Shown piece by piece: positions 1 to 12,470 of a stretch of 64,000 nucleotides of DNA (position 1 is the first letter of the stretch; the number at the start of each line of letters is the position of its first letter). The position numbers and the translations under genes were made by a program. The notes under the pieces are model-generated. The model saw nothing but the letters and a program-made list of their open reading frames with translations, did no database searches and was not told the origin of the DNA. The stretch is from Haliotis asinina (taxonomy: Eukaryota > Mollusca > Gastropoda > Lepetellida > Haliotidae). The stretch lies in assembly GCF_037392515.1 (NCBI RefSeq), contig NC_090283.1, forward strand, positions 13,956,501-14,020,500, written 5' to 3'.

Positions 1-810
1 AGTTTATAACACAGAAAGGTGCTGACAAATGGATCCCCTACAGTAAGAGGCAGATAAACAGGCTAAAGGGAAAATCAGAGCTGGCCATATATTTCTAGTA
101 CTCACTGTCTCTGTGAAGTGTGACTTGTCGGGTATCTGTCGGGTGGGAAAAAGATCCAATTCTGACTCTGTATACTTGGATTTCAATCATATTCTTGGGT
201 AGAGTGTATGATCGTACAGTTACTGACACACTACACCAGGGAGGTTGGGTTTACCCCTCATGCCACCAAGGGCACATGATACAGTTTTTTCATTAACACA
301 CCACAGACAAACCATTCAGCTGCCAAATGTAGTTGATCAGTCTCATTTTGTTCTGGTGTATTATGCAACAGGGGATTTATTTGTATGTGTATCTGAACAG
401 TAGACAAGGGGGAGGTAATTTAGAACATTTGGTGGAAGAGTATGCTCCCTTTGGTATTCTTTTTGTCTCATACAGCATTGTGAATTGTCTGTGCCTAGCT
501 GGATACAAGGGCCAGGGAAACTGATTGAGATATATGATCATTGCAGGGAAACCACTGTTTTGAAAATAAAATAGTTTCTGTAATAATTGAAAAGTTTATG
601 ATAATGAATATGTTTGTATGATTATGAATATGTTTGTTGAAGCGAAGTCTTGCAAGATGACATATGGTGCAGAGATCTCAGTGTCACTCAGATTAGTCAG
701 GGTGTTTTGGTAAGATGTTCCTTTGCACAGGAATTTGCTTCATCTGTCTGTTAGGATAATGACCCCTGCAACAGGTTGAGTGTTTCAGTGGTTGTCCAGC
801 AGTGTTCTGA

Positions 811-1045
811 CTAACGGGATCGGGTGGTCAGGCTCACTGACTTGCTTCACTCATGCCATTGGTTCCCAGTTACACACATTGATGCTCCTGCTGGTGATCA
901 CTTGATTGTCTGGTCCAGACTCGATTATTTATAGACTGTTGCCTTATACCTATAATATTGTTAAATGCTGCGTAAAACTCACCTCACTCACTCACTCACT
1001 CACTCACTCACTCACTCACTCACTCACCTCACTCACCTCACTCAT
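811..1045 (+). mobile_element. SINE family A copy
   Basis: The copy runs from ACGGGATCGGGTGGTCAGG through GGTTCCCAGTTACACA and TGTCTGGTCCAGACTCG to a (TCAC)n tail of about 60 bases. It interrupts copy A of the segmental duplication. Confidence 0.85.
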
Positions 1046-1814
1046 TCACTGAGGGTGTCACAAGTATGAGAGGTTTTATCCTAGGGAAATAATTGTACCG
1101 ACAGCCAGTAAGATAGAGATGTTGTTTAAGATCTAAGATGTCATTGTTTGAAACCAAATTTAGTGACAGAGCTAAGAGAGTCTGACGTGAGCATTCTGAC
1201 ATGAATGTTCTTGCAGCACTTTTGTCAATGTGGCTGACCACAAACACTATCTGACCAAGCAGAATTATCCTGGATCCTGGTAAAATAGATAAATGTTTCC
1301 AATTCCAGTCCTCTGACTCAAATACTACAGGAACAAATCTGAGGTCTCGCAGTCAGTGTCTTTATTAGTTATATTAGTTGAGACACTTACTTCTTGGCAT
1401 GACATAACAATCAGCGACCTACTTGTGTATTCTCCTGCGTTTCTTCATACAAGGTGCTATCTTTGTCATTTGCATAGGCTCCAGTCATTCGTCATTAGTG
1501 TTGTTTATCTTCCTCATTTTGGGACACTGTTAGGGTTAGGGTAGCATGCTAAGTGTGGAACATCCCTTTAAAGGTGATAGGGTGTTGTGGTTGGAACATC
1601 CCTTTAACAGTCTTATGATTAGGGTGTCATGGTATGGGTGGGGCACCCCCTTGATGCTCTAGGGTTAGTGTGCCGTGCTATTGGAGTGACATGCTTTTCA
1701 TATTCTGTGAGGAGTTGGGAGCCATGTTATGGGTGGAGGTAGACATCCCTTTCACTATTGAAGAAGACCTGTGTTTAATTCCCTTCATGGGTACAGTGTG
1801 AAGCTTATGTCTAG

Positions 1815-1915
1815 TGTTAGTGCCATGATATTGCTGGGATACTGCTAAAAGTGAGATATAAGTAAGACCTCCCACTCCTGTCGCTGCCGCTCTACCCGTC
1901 CACATGTGCTCTCAC
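1815..1915 (+). repeat. SINE tail fragment within duplication A
   Basis: ATATTGCTGGGATACTGCTAAAA resembles the 3' domain of SINE family B. The same fragment recurs in duplication B at 5445-5535 with the same downstream sequence, so it predates the duplication. Confidence 0.5.
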
Positions 1916-2494
1916 TTCACTAAGTTACCTGTGTGTGACCTCAGTCAGCAGCCATATTCTCCCAGTTTTCAGAAACTTCAGTTTCTGTATTTCTGGGAAT
2001 AGCTACCATAAATACATTCAAATAGTTTGTTATCCAAACAAAAGATTTCAGTTGACATACAGAATGATGAGGCATTGGCTTGATTAGTGACTCTGATGAC
2101 TGCACAGACATTGACTGAATATTGTAGTTCATGGCATGAAATTTTGTAAAGTAAACTGAAGTTATCTTATCTGAGTAATTTTTTTACCATGATGTTCAAA
2201 ATAATCAGGCGCAACCTATTTTTGTCTGGTGCCACAAGTTTATTTATTACCTGAGGTTGCACCATGTGCAAGAAAGTCTTAAGACATTCAATTAAGCCCT
2301 AATGTACATGTGCATATTCAAGTAGTACACTTCATGAACATTTTGAATTTTCCATGAGGTGTACAAAAGTGAAAAAATCCAGTATCCAGGGTCTCATAGT
2401 ATATTCTAGTTGTCAGCATACGCTTTGGAGGAATTGATTGCTGTTAGCAGATGTGTAAGGATCAATCACTGTTGAGATTTCCTGTGATCCACCA

Positions 2495-2860
2495 CAACAT
2501 CGAAGTGGTGCCTTTTGCTCTTTACAGATTTTTGTCATTTCTATTTTTCTTGGTTTACATGGAAACGATCCGTACATAGTCTTAAAAGGGAGGGATGGGC
2601 TCCGTTTTTGGAGCACAACTTGAAACCTTCTTAATATCTTTCTGCAAAATATGTGAGGCAGACCTCAAAGTGGTGCCTTTTGCTATTTACAGAGCTTTGT
2701 TTCCAAAGCACAACTCGAAAACCATTTTGATATCTTTCAACATATCTTGGCAGATATATGAGGCAAATCTTGAAGTGGTGCCTTTTGCTGATTACAGATA
2801 TATTGGCATTTATATTTTTCATGACTTCCATGGAAATCATTCGAACTGTGTCAAAAACAC
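2495..2860 (+). repeat. Diverged ~105-bp tandem repeat
   Basis: AAGTGGTGCCTTTTGCT recurs at about 2503, 2668 and 2773, with related flanks (CAAAGCACAACTCGAAA, GAGCACAACTTGAAA). The open frames on both strands here follow the repeat and match no protein I recognise. Confidence 0.75.
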
Positions 2861-4144
2861 ATGAAGTACCTGTCAGATGATTTGCCCTTTCAGATATGTT
2901 GGGCTGGGGGGATATGTCTTTTGCTGACACTTGTTTGTTTTGCAAATATTTTATCGGTTTTGGTTTGTTTTGTTTTGTTTTCTATTGACAAATACAGGTT
3001 CCACTACACTATATCAGTATCACATGCTGCCCGAGCGAGGACCGTATGGAAACAACTCAAACGGACAGAGGCCTGTGACAGCTGTGATTGGATGAAATAG
3101 TGTAAGATGTGTATGTGTTTTAAAAGCACATCCACCCTGTTATTAAATCTGACCACAATTTTAAGTATTTAGTGCTGTCATTTTTATCACCATGGGTTAT
3201 GCCTATTTGTGTACATATATTTTGAAGTAGGTGACATTCGGTGCGGAGCTGGGGGTTGATGTGTTCCGCTTCCTGTGCTTGGCAAATGTGGCGGACAAGT
3301 TGGCCACAACTTGTGTTTTATTGTAGCTTAGAGGCCAGACTGTGCCCATGTGTACATGGAATGGCTGTTGACATCCTGGATATTTTTTTTAAAAAATGTA
3401 AGGTTACTATAGAAGTCTATGGGAAAACATTTGGTGTTGTGTAACCTACAGTTACAACTGTCAGAGGATTCAAAATGGACATTTCAATGCATAGATGTCC
3501 CCCCAAGGAGGACTTCTTCTGAAAAACAATTTCCCAATTTGTCATAATATGGTTTTCATTAACACATCATGGACTACTGTTTAGCAGCCACATGTAGTTG
3601 ATCAGTTTCCTTTATATTTTTGGATAATGCAACAGGGGATTTATTTGTATCTGAGCAATAGACAAGGGGGGGTAATTTAGAACATTTGGTGGAAGAGTAT
3701 GCTCCCTTTGGGGTGCTTATATCTGATTCAGCTTTGTGAATTGTCTGTGCCTAAGACTGGGCCTTAGCCTTGGGTAACTAAGTGACAGCATACATAATTA
3801 TTGCAGGGATATGTAAAAAAAAGACATCAAATATTTTCTGCAATAATTAAAAAATTAATTATTATGAATATGTTTGTATAATTATGAATATGTTTCTTGA
3901 AGCCAAGTCTTCTGAGATGCAGAGAGCAGCTACCATGGTAGACTAGGTAGCACTACAATGTCAGTCAAGTCAGTAAAGATTTTTGTTTGTAAGTACATCA
4001 AGGGATTGTTGGCAAAAAAACCCTTTCCACAGGAAATTACTTCATCTGTAACAGCTGTGTTCTTAGGGTGTCTAATGTAATGACCCTGTAACAGGTCGAG
4101 TGTTCCAGTGGTTGCCCAGCTTTGTTCTGGTGGTGTCTCAGGTG

Positions 4145-4484
4145 CAGAGATGCCGACCACTCTGATTTTTGGAGGAGTTACTCTGATTTTCAGATACAAA
4201 ATCTGCTCTGCTCTTTATACATTTTGTGTGTTTGAAGGAATTTTAGTAAATAGCCGTTTGAATTATTAGTATTATCTGGTTTAGGAAGCCCAGAAATTAC
4301 ATATTTCCAGCAGACTAAGTCTAAATCTATTTTTGTAGGGGGAGCCTCCCCCCACCAACCCCCACTATCAAAAGAGGCCCGATCCCCCTCTCACGCTCAT
4401 CCCCAACTTGCAGCTTTAGGGCTTGAGACTTGCTTTGGGCAAGGCATCACTCCGTTTACATTTGATTCAGGTTTGGCATCTCTG
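4145..4484. mobile_element. Small non-autonomous DNA transposon (hAT-like MITE)
   Basis: A 340-base insertion in duplication copy B is bounded by CAGAGATGCC on the left and its reverse complement GGCATCTCTG on the right. It has no coding capacity. A CAG-start terminus is common among hAT elements, but the flanking bases do not give a clean 8-base duplication, so the family is uncertain. Confidence 0.6.
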
Positions 4485-4743
4485 TAGGTACCAAAAGTGT
4501 GATCTCTGGCTGGTAATAGTACTGACAGCCAGTAAGTAGAGATGCTGTTCAAGATCTGTAGTGCCCTTTTTTAAAACAAAATTTAGTGACTGTGTGAAGA
4601 GAGTCTAGCATGGATTCTCTGAACATTAATATTATTTTCAGCAATGTAGCTCAAACACCTGACCAAGAAGAATTGTCCTGCATTAAATACTACACTCAAG
4701 TACTACAGGAACAAATCTGAATTCTCACAGTCACTTCCTTCAG

Positions 4744-5035
4744 AGTTGCAGGCTTACGGTGCCACGCTATGGGTTTAACACCCCTTCAAAGGTCTGAGGG
4801 TGAGGGTGCCAGGCTATTAGTGTAACACCCCTTTAAAGGTCTGAAGGTGAGGGTGCCAGACTATTAGTGTAACACCCCTTTAAAGGTCTGAGGGTGAGGG
4901 TGCCATGCTATGGGTTTAACACCCCTTCAAAGGTCTGAGGGTGAGGGTGCCAGGCTATTAGTGTAACACCCCTTTAAAGGTCTGAAGGTGAGGGTGCCAT
5001 GGTATGCTGTGGGTGGGACACCATTTTCAGAGTCA
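4744..5035 (+). repeat. 47-bp tandem repeat
   Basis: About six units share GGTGAGGGTGCCA and GTAACACCCCTTTAAAGG, with a period of 47 bases. Copy A of the duplication has only diverged related units at 1525-1690, so the array expanded in copy B. Confidence 0.85.
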
Positions 5036-6069
5036 TAGGGTTAAAGTGGCATGTTGTGGGTGGGGAACCCCTTTAATGCCCTAGAGTTATTGTACCTTTT
5101 GTTGTAATATCCCTTCCACATTATTTGTGGCGTTACGAGCCATGTATACCTGGGGTATATTCTGGAATAGGCCATAGTTTACCCCCAGCCCAGATAATAC
5201 GTGTAATATAAATGATTAAGAATGCTGCGATAATTTTCTTGTACTTTTTACACAATTAAACACTATGTACAATGCTAAAATGAGCTGATACATTCTCTAG
5301 ACACACAGCATAATAAGTCTTGGTTTTCAAGCTGAAAGTGGCAGGGTATGTCAGCCACTGCACTGACAGACCAACGGCAATATAAATTCTGGGCTGCTAC
5401 ACCCTGGTTTCATTCCCTATGTGGACACAAGTCTGATGTTCCTGCCTTGATGTTGCTGGGATATTGCTTAAAACAGTGTAAAACAAAGACCTCCCACTCC
5501 TGTCCCTGTTCTTTTAACCGTCCACATGTGCTGTTCCTTCACAAAGTCCTCTGATGTTTGTGGTCAGAAATGTATGGAGAAACTTCAATTTCTGTATTCA
5601 AAGTTAGCTTAAGAGAGTAATTTTTATGTAGTGATGTTCTAAATCATCAGTGCCATTACCCCAGTGTTAAGTATAATTGTATATTCAGCAGAAGGTGCAA
5701 CCTGTTCTCGTCTGGTGCCACAAGTTATTTATTTAAGGTTGCACCATGTGCAAGAAGGTCTTAATTCATTAAGTTAAGCAAATCTTATACATGTGTAGAT
5801 TCAAGTAATAACAGTCATCAACAATGGGTATTTTCCTTGAGGTGCACAAAAAGAAAAACAATTCAGTTGTCTGGACGGTTTTTGCAAAAGCAAATGTATC
5901 TGGGTATCCAGGTCTCATTGTATATTCAGGTAGAAGTGACCATACACTTTGGAGTGAATTATTGCTGTTACCAGATATGTAAAGATCAGTCACTGTTGAG
6001 ATTTGTTGTGACAACATCATATTGGCAAATACCACTACGACTACGACAAATATGCCTCAAAATGTGATA

Positions 6070-6890
6070 TGTAGGTATCTACATCCGGCAAGTAACATTG
6101 GCTTGGAGGCATCTGGAGCTTCTTTATGTAGTTGAAGTGAAAACATGTTTGTGTTGGTATGATCAAGGGTTTACCTAACATTTACCAGACTGAATAAATA
6201 TGGAGCAAACCAACTTGTGTACCAATGTAATCACTTGAGAAGCACTTGTGATCCTTTTGGTCTGTCTTCACAAATGGATCTAGGGATGGTCATGTGGTTG
6301 CTGGTGCCACTGCCATTGGCTCCAGAACATCTTCAAAACTGCCGTATGGCGACTCTGTTTTAACAGCAGAGACGAGTGCCATGTAAACAGCTCTAAAATA
6401 TTAAATAACCTGTCTAATTATACACCGGTCATATTTTCAGATTCTCAATCGTGTCTCCTGGCTGTTAAAAACATCTTCTAAACATTCGTTTTTATGTAAA
6501 ATTATTGAATTATTTAATGTTATTGCTACTGGCGAAAACAACATTGTGTTGTAGGTAACCAAGCCATGCTGGAATATCTGGTAACACTGGCTGATGCTGC
6601 AGCTAGAGCAGCACTCAAGAAGACTGTGACGCCACTTCTGCTTACAAACTGATCATCTGTGCTAACATCTGTATTTAATGCAAAAGTGGCACTCTCGAAG
6701 TAAATATGAATAAATTACTTGAAATTCTTGTTATACCTTCTTGGGTTGTCAGTTCAGCTTTGAAGAAGTCAGTATGTGACTGCTGGTTTGGTCATGCTAC
6801 ATATACCCACAGTACCTGTTGATCGGTGCATTCATTTATAGCTGACACGGACAGTATTATCATTAAAGCACCCGGATGATATAAAATAAC
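6070..6890. other. No feature recognised
   Basis: No gene, SINE or tandem repeat was recognised between the duplication and the 68-bp minisatellite. Confidence 0.55.
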
Positions 6891-6894
6891 TGTG

Positions 6895-8265
6895 TTTTAA
6901 AGGGATGTGGGGTACACTAGTGAGTGTTGGACACCAGCCACCCTTATACTGTACACTGTCAGTCTTGAAGGGAGGTAGAGTACACTGGTCAGTTTGGGAC
7001 TCCAGCCACCCCTGTACTGTACACTGTTGGTCTTAAAGGGAGGTAGAGTACACTGGTCAGTTTGGGACTGCAGCCGCCCCTGTATTGAACACTGTCGGTC
7101 ATAAAGGGAGGTAGAGTACATTGGTCAGTTTTGTAAACCAGCCTTACCTGTACTGTACATTGTCAGTCTGAAAGGGAGGTAGAGTACACTTGTGAGTTTG
7201 GGACTCCAGCCACCCCTGTACTGTACACTGTCGGTCTTAAAGGGAGTTAGAGTACACTGGTCAGTTTGGGACTCCAGTCACCCCTGTACTGTTCCCTGGT
7301 AGTCTTAAAGGGAGGTAGAGTACATTGGTCAGTTTTGGAAACCAGCCTTACCTGTACTGTACATTGTCAGTCTTAAAGGGAGGTAGGGTACACTGGTCAG
7401 TTTGGGACTCCAGTCACCCCTGTACTGTACACTGTCGGTCTTAAAGGGAGGTAGAGTACATTGGTCAGTTTTGGAAACCAGCCTTACCTGTACTGTACAT
7501 TGTCAGTCTTAAAGGGAGGTAGGGTACACTGGTCAGTTTGGGACTGCAGTCACCCCTGTACTTTACACTGTTGGTCTTAAAGGGAGGTACAGTACACTGG
7601 TCATTTTGGGACTCCAGCCACCCCTGTACTGTACACTGTCGGTCTTAAGGGGAGGTAGAGTACACTGGTCAGTTTGGGACTGCAGTCACCCCTGTACTGT
7701 CCCCTGGTAGTCGTAAAGGGAGGTAGAGTACATTGGTCAGTTTTGTAAACCAGCCTTACCTGTACTGTACATTGTCAGTCTTAAAGGGAGGTAGAGTACA
7801 CTGTTCAGTTTGGGACTCCAGCCACCCCTGTATTGTACAGTACACTGTCGGTCTTAAAGGGAGTTAGAGTACACTGGTCAGTTTGGCACTCCAGTCACCC
7901 CTGTACTGTCCCCTGGTAGTCTTAAAAGGAGGTCGAGTACACTGTTCATTTTGGGACTCCAGCCACCCCTGCACTGTACACTGTCGGTCTTAAAGGGAGG
8001 TAGAGTGCATCGGTCAGTTTTGGAAACCAGTCACCTCTGTACTGTACACTCTCAGTCTTAAAGGGAGCTAGAGTATACTGGACAGTTTCGGACACCAGCC
8101 ATCCCTGTACTGTCCCCTGGTAGTCTTAAAGGGAGATAGGGTACTGTGGTCGGCGTTGGACAACAACCACCTCTACACTGTACACAGTCAGTCTTGAAGG
8201 GAGGTAGAGTACATTGGCTGACAGTGTTGGATATCAACCTCCTCTGTACTGTACATTTTTGTTGA
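6895..8265 (+). repeat. 68-bp minisatellite, about 20 units
   Basis: Units share AAAGGGAGGTAGAGTACA, GGTCAGTTTGGGACTCCAG and CACCCCTGTACTGTACACTG. Three unit subtypes differ at the end (ACACTGTCGG, CCCCTGGTAG, ACATTGTCAG with AACCAGCCTTACC) and recur in a mixed order. The last three units are more diverged. Confidence 0.95.
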
Positions 8266-9484
8266 AGGGACTATGGTCAATCATTACTCTTTTTGGTCTC
8301 CATGACGTTCATCAATGTGAGACAGACAGGATGCACATTCACTAAAAGTATGTGTTTGTTAGATATGATTCCCTACACAGTCTTTAATATATCTAGGTAT
8401 TATAGTTGTTTTAAAATTCATCCAAAATTCTTTTGTACTGGTGAGGTTCCAAAGCGCATAAAATATATTAGTGTATTAATTATGCTATAATTCTAAAATA
8501 AAAATTTAAAGACATACATTGACTGTGGTTTCTTTCAGTTCTATAATTATTTACCACTGGCAGATGTTTTTATCATGACATTGAAGATGAAAATGTTAAC
8601 GCATTTATAAAGAGGACCACTTTTTCAATTGATTTCCCGTCTAAACTGCATTTCATCCCTGTTGCGCCACAGACATTGAAATCCAGCCATGAATGTTTGA
8701 ATATCATCCAGGTACCTATGAAGTAAAGATAACAAGTCCCAATATCCGAAACGGGGGGAATTTTGCAGGACTGGTAAAAAAATTGACCAGCCAGTCCTGT
8801 GGAGAGGCTAGATTTTCTACATCTTTCACTACAGTAATCGAAACCCAGCCTACAATTCTTAGCTATCAACCAAGTACTCAAGGGATAAAACAAAAGCAAC
8901 AACCATACCAAGGAAATTGCTCTGGATCAGTATCGCTTTAAAAGAAAACAGTTATGATGTCAGTTTGTACAGTTCACTGTTTTCAAATTTCAGCTGATAG
9001 CTAAGTTTCATTCAGTTTTCACTGTGTTTCTCTCGCTTCATTTCTGCCACCTGAAGCAAGGGTAACAAACAAGTATTAGGCTAACAACCAAGCTTGTATT
9101 GTACGAAATTGTAGTTCCTGTAGTCCCGATGCTTTTCAGTCTGAAATGACAGCAAGACTGAAATTGTCACATTGTTACATGTTGGAATAAACTCACTCAC
9201 TTACTCACTCAGACTTATTACCAGCTGAGGCTCTAGCAGTATTCTATTTAAAGAAAATGATTACTGTCACAACATGATTTTAATCTTGAGTTCTTTGTTT
9301 ACAGTGAGAGTGTTTGAGATGTGTCCAGTCACGTGTGAATGGCATGAGTAACTTTGAGAATTTCCTGAATCTGGTCATCTTTTGTATTAATTAGGTTCTT
9401 TTGTTTGCTTCTTGGTGACTTTCATTAAACACGTAGTTTGCAAATACTCAACCATTTTTGAGTCTTGATTAGATAATAGCATTT
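8266..9484. other. No gene recognised
   Basis: Only short open frames are present, including overlapping 112- and 82-codon frames on opposite strands near 8573-8941 that match no family I know. A short CTCACT tract lies at 9190-9210. Confidence 0.55.
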
Positions 9485-9945
9485 ATGGCTGAAAACCTGT
9501 ACATCCGTTACTTTAAGCCTGTACTTGCGTGTCGTACATCTGACACTTACAGCCTGTGCATCCAGTCCAGTACTGATTTCTTGTAATTCCCATGCTTATA
9601 GCCAGTTCATCTGGTACTAAAAAGCTGTACATCCGGTTTCAATATTTGGTACTTTTGGTACTAACAGTTGGTACTTCCATTACTGACGGCCTGTACATCC
9701 GGTACTAAAACCTGTACCTCCAGTACTTAGTCTGAACATCAGGTACTTAAACCCTGTAAATCTGTTACTTATTTCAGTACATAAGGTTCTTACAGACTGT
9801 GTATCCGGTACTTAGAGTTTGTAGATCTTACACTTATAGCTTGTAAATAATAAAACTGTTGGTGACTTTCCAATACTTAGAGCCTGAACATCCGGTCCTG
9901 AAAACCTATGCATCCTGTACAGCCTGTACATCTGGGATTGAGAGC
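9485..9945 (+). repeat. Degenerate CCTGTACATCCGGTACTT repeat
   Basis: CTGTACATCCGGTACTTA-like units of about 20-45 bases recur with heavy divergence. They share the TCCGGT core with the adjoining 22-bp array and look like its older, decayed relative. Confidence 0.7.
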
Positions 9946-10975
9946 GTAGCTGTACTTCCGGTTCTGACGAAATTTACTTCCGGTTCTGACTAATTGTACT
10001 TCCGGTTCTGACGAATTGTACTTCCGGTTCCGACGAATTCTACTTCCGGTTCTGACGAATTCTACTTCCGGTTCTGATGAATTGTACTTCCGGTTCCGAC
10101 GAATTCTACTTCCGGTTCCGACGAATTCTACTTCCGGTTCCGACGAATTGTACTTCCGGTTCTGACGAATTGTACTTCCGGTTCTGATGAATTGTACTTC
10201 CGGTTCTGACGATATCTAGTTCCGGTTCTCACGAATTCAACTTCCGGTTCTGACGAAATCTAGTTCCGGTTGTGACAAATTCTACTTCCGGTTCTGACGA
10301 AATCTAGTTCCGGTTGTGACAAATTCTACTTCCGGTTCTGACGAAATCTACTTCCAGTTCTGACGAATTCTACTTCCGGTTCTGACGAAATCTAGTTCCG
10401 GTTGTGACAAATTCTACTTCCGGTTCTGACGAAATCTACTTCCAGTTCTGACGAAATCTAGTTCCGGTTGTGACAAATTCTACTTCCGGTTCTGACGAAA
10501 TCTACTTCCAGTTCTGACGAATTCTACTTCCGGTTCTGTCGAAATCTACTTCCGGTTCTTACGAATTCAACTTCCGGTTCTGACGAATTGTACTTCCGGT
10601 TCCGACGAATTCTACTTCCGGTTCTGACGAATTCTACTTCCGGTTCTGACGAAATCTAGTTCCAGTTCTGACGAATTCTACTTCCGGTTCTGTCGAAATC
10701 TACTTCCGGCTCTTACGAATTCAACTTCCGGTTCTGACGAATTGTACTTCCGGTTCCGACGAATTCTACTTCCGGTTCTGACGAATTGTACTTCCGGTTT
10801 CGACGAAGTCTACTTCCGGTTCTGACGAATTCTACTTCCGGTTCCGACGAATTCTACTGACGAATTCTACTTCCGGTTCCGACGAATTGTACTTCCGGTT
10901 CCGAGAAATTGTACTTCCGGTTCCGACGAATTCTACTTCCGGTTCTGACAGACTGTACATCCAGTCTTACAATAC
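9946..10975 (+). repeat. 22-bp minisatellite, first block
   Basis: The unit is GACGAATTGTACTTCCGGTTCT (given here as GACGAATTGTAC plus TTCCGGTTCT) and repeats about 46 times. Variants at the GAATTC/GAATTG and GTTCT/GTTCC positions recur. The reverse complement contains ACCGGAAGT, the ETS-factor consensus. Confidence 0.96.
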
Positions 10976-11084
10976 TTTAGATTGTATTTTTGGTGACTTT
11001 CCAATACTTAGAGCCTGAACATCCGGTACTGAAAACCTATGCATCCTGTACAGCCTGTACATCTGGGATTGAGAGCGTAGCTGT

Positions 11085-11700
11085 ACTTCCGGTTCTGACG
11101 AAATTTACTTCCGGTTCTGACTAATTGTACTTCCGGTTCTGACGAATTGTACTTCCGGTTCCGACGAATTCTACTTCCGGTTCTGACGAATTCTACTTCC
11201 GGTTCTGATGAATTGTACTTCCGGTTCCGACGAATTGTACTTCCGGTTCCGACGAATTCTACTTCCGGTTCCGACGAATTGTACTTCCGGTTCTGACGAA
11301 TTGTACTTCCGGTTCTGATGAATTGTACTTCCGGTTCTGACGATATCTAGTTCCGGTTCTCACGAATTCAACTTCCGGTTCTGACGAAATCTAGTTCCGG
11401 TTGTGACAAATTCTACTTCCGGTTCTGACGAAATCTAGTTCCGGTTGTGACAAATTCTACTTCCGGTTCTGACGAAATCTACTTCCAGTTCTGACGAATT
11501 CTACTTCCGGTTCTGACGAATTGTACTTCCGGTTTCGACGAAGTCTACTTCCGGTTCTGACGAATTCTACTTCCGGTTCCGACGAATTCTACTGACGAAT
11601 TCTACTTCCGGTTCCGACGAATTGTACTTCCGGTTCCGAGAAATTGTACTTCCGGTTCCGACGAATTCTACTTCCGGTTCTGACAGACTGTACATCCAGT
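11085..11700 (+). repeat. 22-bp minisatellite, second block
   Basis: About 28 units of the same repeat follow a copy of the same single-copy leader. Leader plus array (10990-11728) duplicates 9862-10989 and ends in the same sequence (ACTGTACATCCAGTCTTAC). The second block is shorter through internal loss of units. Confidence 0.95.
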
Positions 11701-11729
11701 CTTACAATACTTTAGATTGTATTTTTGGC

Positions 11730-12338
11730 ACCAGAGTCCTGTGATCATCTACTAACAGCCTGTACGTGCGGTTTTGTCAATGTGTACAGGTTGTACTTAA
11801 GGCCTGTACATCCTGACCCGCTCGATGTATACTGTTGATGTTCAGACTCTAAACAACAATGAAATGTGTCATGAACATAATGAATAGTTGGATTGTTAAG
11901 AATTTGCCAGTCTGACGGTGATATCACCACATTAGCTGTTACAAGAGGACCACCTTAAAACAAGCTGCTTGTGTGCACCGGAGTATGTAGGTCTGTCTGT
12001 CTGTCTGTCTGTCACACAGTTCGCTGTGCAAGTAATAGTGTAACTACTACAAGCAAACACGTTTCCAAGCAACACAAGGTTTTTTAAGGGTCAAACATGG
12101 CTTTGAAGTTTTTTCGAGATAATTCCGTTTTACATGATTACTCTGAAATTTATGACAGCTTAGATTGTCAAATAGTAACTATTGTTTACCGTATGGAGGA
12201 TATAAGGTGAAAAACATACATGTGCCTTCTATGATCACGTGGTGTGTGTGCATGCGTACTTATATTCTGTATTTCACTTTATTAAATAGCCGGTAAATGA
12301 ACACATCCACGATCGGAATTGCGAGACGAGAGTTTCGA
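11730..12338. other. No gene recognised
   Basis: Apart from a short (GTCT)n tract at 11990-12012, nothing recognisable lies here. Confidence 0.55.
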
Positions 12339-12339
12339 G

Positions 12340-12470
12340 CCTAGCCTAGCCTAGCCTAGCCTAGCCTAGCCTAGCCTAGCCTAGCCTAGCCTAGCCTAGC
12401 CTAGCCTAGCCTAGCCTAGCCTAGCCTAGCCTAGCCTAGCCTAGCCTAGCCTAGCCTAGCCTAGCCTAGC
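12340..12470. repeat. (CTAGC)n pentanucleotide array
   Basis: About 26 perfect copies of CTAGC end directly at GGTTAAAGC of a SINE. The consensus SINE has GTAGCCTAGTGGTTAAAGC here, so the array probably grew from the SINE's own TAGCCTAG. Confidence 0.97.

Larger units (their letters stand above)
283..2510 (+). repeat. Segmental duplication, copy A
   Basis: This block aligns in the same orientation with 3550-6030. Shared landmarks in order are CATTAACACACCAC, ATGTAGTTGATCAGT, GCAACAGGGGATTTATTTGT, ACATTTGGTGGAAGAGTATG, TGACAGCCAGTAAG, CCATGTGCAAGAA and CACTGTTGAGATTT. A SINE at 811-1045 is present only in this copy. No intact gene is visible; the open frames are short and not conserved between the copies. 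Confidence 0.88.
3550..6030 (+). repeat. Segmental duplication, copy B
   Basis: This is the direct repeat of 283-2510. It differs by a small inverted-repeat element at 4145-4484, by expansion of a 47-bp tandem repeat at 4744-5035, and by scattered substitutions and indels. Copy A lacks the element and carries a SINE at nearly the same relative position. Confidence 0.88.
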
